Shown one piece after another: positions 5,047-10,185 of a stretch of DNA of 11,959 bases. Each line of letters starts with the position of its first letter. Position 1 is the stretch's first letter. The position numbers were made by a program, and so were the translations under genes. The notes under the pieces were generated by a model that had not been told where the DNA came from, searched no databases, and saw only the letters and a list, made by a program, of their open reading frames with translations. Source of the stretch: Candidatus Aminicenantota bacterium (GTDB lineage Bacteria > Acidobacteriota > Aminicenantia > S016-38); the NCBI GenBank assembly GCA_027062035.1, contig JAMOUL010000091.1, forward strand, positions 1 to 11,959, in the 5' to 3' direction.

Positions 5047-7290
5047 GTGTTACTGGATAGATATGTACTAAAGGAAATCTTTCCCCCTGCGCTCATCGGA
5101 TTTCTGGTCTTTACCTTTGCACTGCTTATGGGCAGCCTTCTGGAGGTAGCTCAGATATTGGTCCTGAAGGGGGCCTCTCTGGGGGAAACCCTCTCGTTAA
5201 TATTAAATCTTGCTCTGTCTTTTCTTCCCATAACTATCCCCATGAGCCTTCTTATGGGGGTGGTCGCAGGCATAAGCAGAATGTCAGCAGAAAGGGAAAT
5301 CCTGGCCCTGAGAACCCTTGCCATTCCATCCACCCGGCTTTTAAAACCAGTATTGCTCGTGGGTATTTTTTCCATGATTATTAATCTCCTGGTTAATATG
5401 TATGTTACCCCCAGAGCCAATTACAATACCACCAGGTCCCTTTACGAAATGGCGGTATCCAGGACAGAAAGGGAAATAAGGGAAGGGGAATTCTTTGAGG
5501 GAATCCCTCAGCTTACCCTATACGTGGGGAAAAAGGGAGGGGAGTTGTGGGAAAACATATTTATAGAATCCTTCAAGAACAACAAAGAGAGAATGATCTT
5601 TGCAAGAAAAGGCAAGCTCATTATAAACAGGAAAAAAAGGGAGGCTTATTTCTTTCTGGAGGATGGGGAAATTCATTCCTATGATAGTACTAACCCATAC
5701 ATTTATTCCAGAAGCAATTTTAAAAGAGCAATAGAACATATAGATCCCAATCTCATTTTTCCCAAAATAAGAATAGGTGAAAGGCCCAGGGAAAAAACCC
5801 TATCCGGCATCCTTCATGAACTAAAAACCAGAAAGCTTTCCCGGTTCAGAAAGATAGCCCTTCTTATGGAAGTCTATACGAGGATATCCCTCGCCCTATC
5901 CTCACTCCTTTTCGTAATCCTCGGCCTATTTCTGGCAGTAAACACGAAAAAGGGCGGAACAGGTTTTGGATTTGCAGCCTCAATAATAATTGTGGTTCTC
6001 TACTACGTCGCATATTCGGGAGCACGAAGTTTTGTGGAGCAGGGAAAAATTCCTGTGGCTCTCGGCATGATGATCCCGGATATTCTTATCCTTGTTCCTA
6101 TTTTCCTTCAGTTCCCCAAATTAAGAGGAACAATTTATCCTTCCCGAATCAAAAAAGCAACGTCCCTGAAAATTCCTTTTATGATAGAAAAGCCCCGATT
6201 TATCCCTGGCTTCAGGCTCTTTTCTGTACTGGATTCCTACGTATTTATGAATCTTACCAGGATATTTCTTGTTGTTTTTTCAGCTCTGTATCTTATTTCC
6301 CTGCTTATCAGCTTCTTTGAGCTTATAGACGATATATTTGAAAATCACAGGCCAATAACTTCTGTCCTTAAATATCTGTACTTCTTCACCCCCCAGATTT
6401 TTTATTACATACTTCCGCTGGCTATCCTTACTTCTCTGATAGTTACAATCTCCATCTTCTACAGAAGAGGAGAAATAACAGGCGTAAAATCAGGGGGAAT
6501 AAGTCTATTCAGATTTTCTCTCCCGCTTCTTGTCTTCGCCTTGATTTTAAGCGCATTTTCCTTCGGCCTTCAGGAGAAGGTGCTTCCGGTCTCCAACAGA
6601 AAGGCAGAAGAAATAAAAAGCTATATTAAGGGAAGAAAGCCCATGACTCACTATAGAGTTTCAAGAAGATGGATTTATACCGATGGAAAAATTTTCCATT
6701 ATCTTCATTTTGATGAGAAATCAAATACTTTTTACGATTTAACCTATATAATTACAGACAAAAATTTTTCCCTTAAAAAAATAGTTCACGCAAGGAGGGC
6801 TCTGTGGAGGCGGGGCAGATGGATTTTAAAGGGAGTCTGGTTCAGAGACTTTGAGAAGAACAGAGGAGAATTTCAGCAGGCAGATATTTTAAATCTTGAC
6901 ATCGGAGAGTCACCTTCTTTCTTCGTCAGGGAATTCAAACCTCCGGATGAAATGAACATAGCGGAATTGAAAAAATATATAAGTGAGATGGAAAGGGATG
7001 GTTTCGACACAAGAAAACTTAGGGTGGAACTGGAAACCAAAAGAGCTTTCCCTTTAGCCGCTTTTATAATGGCCTTTATGGCTATTCCCCTGGGCCTGAT
7101 CTTTGGTGCACGGGGTGCCACCATCGGTATAGGAATCAGTTTATCGCTGGCCGGTGTTTACTGGACACTTTTAGGGGTTTTTAAATCAATGGGGGTAGCT
7201 TCTATTTTGCCACCGCTGCTGGCAGCATGGGCTCCTAATATAATCTTTCTTCTGGTGGGGCTACTACTTTTCACTTTTATAAGAACTTAG
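5047..7290 (+). CDS. Fused LptF-LptG lipopolysaccharide export permease
   Basis: LptF and LptG are the inner-membrane permeases that, with the ATPase LptB and with LptC, extract LPS for transport to the outer membrane. Normally they are two proteins of about 360 residues. Here one 747-residue chain holds both. Residues 1-350 form the first unit: LLDRYVLKEIFPP at the start, helices near 11-33, 50-75 and 98-118, a periplasmic beta domain about 120-270, and three helices to 350. A linker spans about 352-392. The second unit starts at VLDSYVFMNLTRIF (394-407) with the same plan: helices, a periplasmic domain about 510-650, the RAFPLAAFIMAFMAIPLGL stretch near 669-687, and two last helices. GTG 5047 is preceded directly by an in-frame TGA, so the start cannot lie upstream. 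There is no frameshift between the units. A true gene fusion is the simplest reading. Confidence 0.92.
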   Translation: MLLDRYVLKEIFPPALIGFLVFTFALLMGSLLEVAQILVLKGASLGETLSLILNLALSFLPITIPMSLLMGVVAGISRMSAEREILALRTLAIPSTRLLKPVLLVGIFSMIINLLVNMYVTPRANYNTTRSLYEMAVSRTEREIREGEFFEGIPQLTLYVGKKGGELWENIFIESFKNNKERMIFARKGKLIINRKKREAYFFLEDGEIHSYDSTNPYIYSRSNFKRAIEHIDPNLIFPKIRIGERPREKTLSGILHELKTRKLSRFRKIALLMEVYTRISLALSSLLFVILGLFLAVNTKKGGTGFGFAASIIIVVLYYVAYSGARSFVEQGKIPVALGMMIPDILILVPIFLQFPKLRGTIYPSRIKKATSLKIPFMIEKPRFIPGFRLFSVLDSYVFMNLTRIFLVVFSALYLISLLISFFELIDDIFENHRPITSVLKYLYFFTPQIFYYILPLAILTSLIVTISIFYRRGEITGVKSGGISLFRFSLPLLVFALILSAFSFGLQEKVLPVSNRKAEEIKSYIKGRKPMTHYRVSRRWIYTDGKIFHYLHFDEKSNTFYDLTYIITDKNFSLKKIVHARRALWRRGRWILKGVWFRDFEKNRGEFQQADILNLDIGESPSFFVREFKPPDEMNIAELKKYISEMERDGFDTRKLRVELETKRAFPLAAFIMAFMAIPLGLIFGARGATIGIGISLSLAGVYWTLLGVFKSMGVASILPPLLAAWAPNIIFLLVGLLLFTFIRT

Positions 7291-7312
7291 GAGAGGGGAA
7301 AGCCCCCCTCCC
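7290..7312. terminator. GC-rich hairpin between convergent genes, possible bidirectional terminator
   Basis: GGAGAGGGG (7290-7298) pairs with CCCCCCTCC (7303-7311) around an AAAG loop, with one A-C mismatch in the middle. It begins on the last base of the lptFG stop codon and ends seven bases before the stop of the convergent HhH gene. No T tract follows on either strand, so it is not a classical intrinsic terminator. It may still protect 3' ends or assist Rho-dependent ending from both sides. Confidence 0.45.
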
Positions 7313-7317
7313 TGAGA

Positions 7318-7611
7318 TTACTTAACCCTTATCATGCGTTTGATTCTCTGAAAGGTTCTTTCCCCTATCCCCTTAACCTTCATTATGTCCTCTATCCTCT
7401 TAAAACCGCCCAGCTTCTTTCTTGTCTCAATTATTCTCTTCGCCTTTTTGGGGCCTATGCCTGGAAGCTTTGTAAGCTGGGCAACCGTAGCAGTATTGAT
7501 ATTAATGGAAATGGAAGGAGATGAGGAGGGTTTAGCCTTCCCGGCCCCGAAAACCGGTGAAACTCCTGAAAGCAGGAGCAGAACCACAAGAACAGTTAAA
7601 ACCTTTCTCAT
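7318..7611 (-). CDS. Secreted helix-hairpin-helix protein, ComEA C-terminal-like
   Basis: The 97-residue protein has a signal peptide (MRK, then a hydrophobic core at about 4-14, probable cleavage after residue 22 or 23) and a Ser/Pro/Lys-rich spacer. The ComEA-type domain opens with ININTAT (36-42). Two HhH hairpins follow: LPGIGPKKAKRI (49-60) and VKGIGERTFQRI (79-90). HhH domains of this kind bind DNA backbone without sequence preference. In ComEA they bind incoming DNA in the periplasm during transformation. Unlike full ComEA it lacks the N-terminal SLBB-like region. I chose ATG 7611 because AGGAGG (7623-7618) lies six bases upstream. The frame stays open further upstream to 7917, but that part overlaps murB in antisense. 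A DNA-uptake role is inferred from the family, since no other competence gene is visible. Confidence 0.85.
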   Translation of the reverse strand: MRKVLTVLVVLLLLSGVSPVFGAGKAKPSSSPSISININTATVAQLTKLPGIGPKKAKRIIETRKKLGGFKRIEDIMKVKGIGERTFQRIKRMIRVK

Positions 7612-7666
7612 TTTACACCTCCTTTTTTTCATAAATGCATCAATTCTCGTTCCAGCGTTTGTGCCT

Positions 7667-7672
7667 GTTATA
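7667..7672 (-). promoter_or_regulatory. Candidate -10 box for the HhH protein gene
   Basis: TATAAC on the minus strand matches the -10 consensus at five of six positions. It would start transcription near 7660, giving a leader of about 49 nt that ends in the strong AGGAGG ribosome site. No good -35 box sits 16-18 bp upstream. An A6T6 tract at 7678-7689 does, and it may act through curvature or as an UP-like element. Confidence 0.35.
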
Positions 7673-7704
7673 TGTCGAAAAAATTTTTTCACTGTAAAAA
7701 ACTC

Positions 7705-7732
7705 TTGACTGTTTAAGCTTCTCAGGTAAACT
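7705..7732 (+). promoter_or_regulatory. Promoter of the murB operon, probably leaderless
   Basis: TTGACT (7705-7710) and TAAACT (7727-7732) are separated by 16 bp. The predicted start is about 7739, only three bases before the murB ATG at 7742. The bases between are CTTTTTTTGAC, with no purine-rich ribosome site at all, which supports leaderless translation. Confidence 0.5.
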
Positions 7733-7741
7733 TTTTTTGAC

Positions 7742-8590
7742 ATGAAAGTTCTTAAAAATGTTCCATTATCAGATTTTTCGAACTTCGGGGTAGGGGGTCC
7801 GGCAAAGGAGGTAATATTTATAGACTCTCCGGAAGAGCTTCCGGAATTGCTTGAAGGAGATTTTTTACTCTTCGGCGAAGCTACCAACGTTTTGTTTCCT
7901 GATGAAGGCCTGGACAAACGGATAATTTTTAATAGACGGGGAAATTTTCAGGTTGATGGGCTCTGGATTATAGCTGATTCAGGAGCCAGTCTCGCAGAGA
8001 TAGTAAACGCAGCTGTGGAAAATCGCCTTTCAGGACTCGAATATTTAGCAGGAATTCCAGGAACCCTTGGCGGAGCTATTTTTGGAAATGCAGGAGCCTT
8101 CGGAAAACAGATAGGAGACATTGTAAAAGAGGTTGAATACTGGAAGGATGGAAGGGTAATAAAGAGCAAAAAAATCGGCTTTGGCTATAGGGACTCCCAG
8201 TTTAAGAGGGAGGGAGGCATAATCCTCAGGGCATGGCTAAAACTGGAACGGGGTACAGGAAGGGAGAAAAAAATACAGGAGGAGGTCATTTCTCTCAGGA
8301 GAAAGAAACACCCTCCGCCTGGAACCGCCTGTGCAGGAAGTTTTTTCAAAAACGTCGTCCTTCCCAATGGGGAAAAAATAGCAGCTGGCCTGCTGCTGGA
8401 TAAGGTGGGAGCAAAAAATCTGAGGGTGGGAGATGCCCGGGTCTTTGAGGGCCACGCCAATTTTATAATAAACACAGGCCATGCTACTGCAAAGGACATA
8501 ATAACCCTGGCAAACTTGATGAAGGACCGTGTAAGGCAGGTCTTCGGTATAACACTGGAAGAGGAGGTAATTATTGTCAGGGATCCTTAA
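7742..8590 (+). CDS. murB: UDP-N-acetylenolpyruvoylglucosamine reductase
   Basis: MurB is the FAD enzyme that reduces the enolpyruvyl group on UDP-GlcNAc with NADPH to make UDP-MurNAc, the second committed step of murein synthesis in the cytoplasm. The 282-residue chain has the FAD-binding part (about 15-180) with NFGVGGPA (14-21), GEATNVLF (45-52), GLEYLAGIPGTLGGAIFGNAG (from 98) and GYRDSQFK (148-155). The C-terminal substrate domain holds AGSFFKN (198-204) with catalytic Ser200, and LEEEV near the end with the likely catalytic Glu275. Length and absence of an extra C-terminal insertion fit type II MurB. GEATN replaces the usual G-x-G-S-N. The ATG at 7742 has no Shine-Dalgarno sequence but a promoter just upstream. 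The 3' end overlaps pgeF by 17 nt. Confidence 0.95.
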   Translation: MKVLKNVPLSDFSNFGVGGPAKEVIFIDSPEELPELLEGDFLLFGEATNVLFPDEGLDKRIIFNRRGNFQVDGLWIIADSGASLAEIVNAAVENRLSGLEYLAGIPGTLGGAIFGNAGAFGKQIGDIVKEVEYWKDGRVIKSKKIGFGYRDSQFKREGGIILRAWLKLERGTGREKKIQEEVISLRRKKHPPPGTACAGSFFKNVVLPNGEKIAAGLLLDKVGAKNLRVGDARVFEGHANFIINTGHATAKDIITLANLMKDRVRQVFGITLEEEVIIVRDP

Positions 8591-9230
8591 AATATCAACC
8601 TTTCAGTCTGAAGGAATAATACATGGTTTTGGCACCCGTAATTTTTCTATAGAGGATTTAACGGCTAAATTTCCAAACTATAAAATCCTCAGCCTCAGGC
8701 AGATACATTCCACCAGGATACTTGCGTGCCACTCAGGAGAAGGAGACGGTATCGTATGTATGGAAAGGGGAACGATAATTACGATTAAAACTGCTGACTG
8801 TCTGCCGGTTTTAATAAAAAACAGAGAAAATACCATGGTGGCGGCGATTCACGCAGGATGGAGGGGGTTATGCAAGGGAATAGTCAGGGAAACAGTTTCC
8901 CACCTTAAGACCCTGGGTTTTCCTCCTTCTTCCCTGGAAATAGCTCTGGGACCATCCATTGGCGCCTGCTGTTATGAGGTAGGTAAAGAAGTGTTTTCCT
9001 GCTTTCGCAAAAACTCTCTCAAATACGAAAAGAACGGACGAAACCTTGATCTCTTTTCCACCGCAAAATTGCACTTTCTTGCAGAAGGGATTACGGACAA
9101 ACAAATACACGGAATCCCCCTTTGCACAAAATGCCATCCAGAGTTATTCTTTTCCCACAGAGGAGGAGAAAGGGGAAGGATGATATCTTTTATAGGTTTG
9201 ATAAAGGAAAATACAGGGGGTAAAATTTAA
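8574..9230 (+). CDS. pgeF: Peptidoglycan editing factor / multicopper polyphenol oxidase family (YfiH)
   Basis: The family, once called laccase-like, includes E. coli YfiH/PgeF, which prevents wrong amino acids such as serine being kept in the murein precursor. Other members act on purine nucleosides. The 218-residue protein keeps the metal-binding triad: His45 (in RQIHST), Cys76 (in KTADCLPVLI, 72-81) and His93 (in HAGWRG, 93-98). GPSIGACCYEVG (126-137) and the C-terminal CTKCHPELFFSHR with GRM complete the signature. The start is TTG 8574, supported by a GAGGAGG ribosome site (8561-8567) six bases upstream inside murB. No in-frame ATG lies near the domain start. It overlaps the murB end by 17 nt, and this pairing fits a murein role. 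Confidence 0.9.
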   Translation: MSGILKISTFQSEGIIHGFGTRNFSIEDLTAKFPNYKILSLRQIHSTRILACHSGEGDGIVCMERGTIITIKTADCLPVLIKNRENTMVAAIHAGWRGLCKGIVRETVSHLKTLGFPPSSLEIALGPSIGACCYEVGKEVFSCFRKNSLKYEKNGRNLDLFSTAKLHFLAEGITDKQIHGIPLCTKCHPELFFSHRGGERGRMISFIGLIKENTGGKI

Positions 9231-9232
9231 CT

Positions 9233-9613
9233 ATGAAAAAGAGGGAAAAATATGATCATGCTATTCTGGAAAGGAAAATAAAGAGGGAAGAGCTTGAAGA
9301 GAGGCTCAGGCATATATTTTTCCCCTTTGAAAAAAGGGAATTTTTTGTGGTGTTAAGGTTTAAACCGGAGGAAAACGAGTTTTATGAAAAGGCGGTGGAG
9401 AAGGCAAAGAGTTTTTCTTCCTACAGGGAATACGGTCAGGGAAAATGGAAAAAGCACGAGGTCAGGTTTTCCAGAAATCAGGTCAGGGAATTGAAGGACT
9501 TTTTTGAAATTGCGCAAAACCTTAAAGAAATTGAAGTTCTGGTTGAAGGGAAAAGAATACCCTATGGCAGAGACCTCTGGTTACCCCTTTTATGGTTTTA
9601 TTTATTTAATTAA
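9233..9613 (+). CDS. Uncharacterised 126-aa basic protein
   Basis: I do not recognise this protein. It has no signal peptide and is rich in Lys, Arg and Glu. An N-terminal charged helix (about 1-28) is followed by a compact alpha/beta-looking domain with FFVVLRFKPEENEF (37-50), HEVRFSRNQVRELKDFFEIA (from 75) and IEVLVEGKRIPYGRDLWLPL (from 99), ending in the hydrophobic LLWFYLFN. The strong amphipathic alternation and the ordered ending suggest a folded protein rather than a chance ORF. It starts 2 nt after the pgeF stop. AGGGGG at 9215-9220 is a somewhat distant ribosome site. Two bases separate it from the next gene, so it belongs to the murB operon. Its place before an MXAN_5187-like protein and a kinase suggests a shared role, which is inference only. 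Confidence 0.75.
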   Translation: MKKREKYDHAILERKIKREELEERLRHIFFPFEKREFFVVLRFKPEENEFYEKAVEKAKSFSSYREYGQGKWKKHEVRFSRNQVRELKDFFEIAQNLKEIEVLVEGKRIPYGRDLWLPLLWFYLFN

Positions 9614-9615
9614 AA

Positions 9616-10185
9616 ATGGCAGAGGAACTTCCAAAACAGTTACCAAAACTTTTGCCCATCCTTGAGCAGAAATTTGAAGAGCTCAAGAAAAGATGGGAAC
9701 GGTTTTTTATGGGTCTTGAAAAAAGACCTCCTTTAAAGGAAAGGGACAACCTCAAAAGGCTTATCTTTTCCATTGTGGACAAAAAGGGCTACCAGTATCA
9801 CCTCCTGTACAAGGCAAAGCAGCTTGCGATCAAATTCAATACCTATAACAATATGTGGGAAAGAATGCTCAGGGATCTGGAAGAAGGAAAAATTCAGCGG
9901 GAAAAGGGAGTTATACAATCTCCCTACCAGAGGACCAGGAAAGAAGTTTCCTCCGATTGGATCTCCATCAAAGACAGAGAACGCATAGAGGACGGTCTGG
10001 AACAGCTTTACGAAAGAATGAAAAAGGAGAGCGAGACAAGGGGGATTAAAGTTATGAACAAGGAAAAATTCCTGGGCTCCCTTAAAAAACAACTGGAGAA
10101 GAAGCTGGAAACGTCCGGCGAGATAAAGATGCGGCTGGACTTTTCCTCAGGTAAACCAACCATAAAAATTAAAAAGGGCAAATGA
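9616..10185 (+). CDS. Soluble coiled-coil-rich protein resembling the MXAN_5187 C-terminal family
   Basis: The 189-residue protein is soluble, highly charged and mostly helical. An N-terminal helix (about 8-32) leads to a conserved-looking core with YQYHLLYKAKQLAIKFNTY near 59-77, NNMWERMLRDLEEGK (78-92), a linker, then long helices (about 118-165) and a terminal strand pair with FSSGKPTIKIKKGK. The FNTYNNMWER-x4-LEEGK pattern and the basic strand ending remind me of the MXAN_5187 C-terminal domain from myxobacteria, whose function is not established as far as I know. This assignment is from memory and moderate. It lies two bases after the 126-aa gene. Its stop overlaps the start of the kinase gene as ATGA, so the two proteins are likely made together. 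It could be a kinase partner or substrate. Confidence 0.7.
   Translation: MAEELPKQLPKLLPILEQKFEELKKRWERFFMGLEKRPPLKERDNLKRLIFSIVDKKGYQYHLLYKAKQLAIKFNTYNNMWERMLRDLEEGKIQREKGVIQSPYQRTRKEVSSDWISIKDRERIEDGLEQLYERMKKESETRGIKVMNKEKFLGSLKKQLEKKLETSGEIKMRLDFSSGKPTIKIKKGK

Noticed and set aside
5043..5060. ATG at 5043 as the lptFG start
   Set aside because: It is in another frame and reaches TAG after five codons. The lptFG frame has a TGA directly before GTG 5047.
7612..7917. N-terminal extension of the HhH protein gene to 7917 on the minus strand
   Set aside because: The extension is antisense to murB, and ATG 7611 has an ideal ribosome site followed by a clear signal peptide.
9733..10092. 119-codon minus-strand ORF opposite the 189-aa gene
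   Set aside because: It is an antisense shadow of a well-placed operon gene and has no family resemblance or ribosome site.
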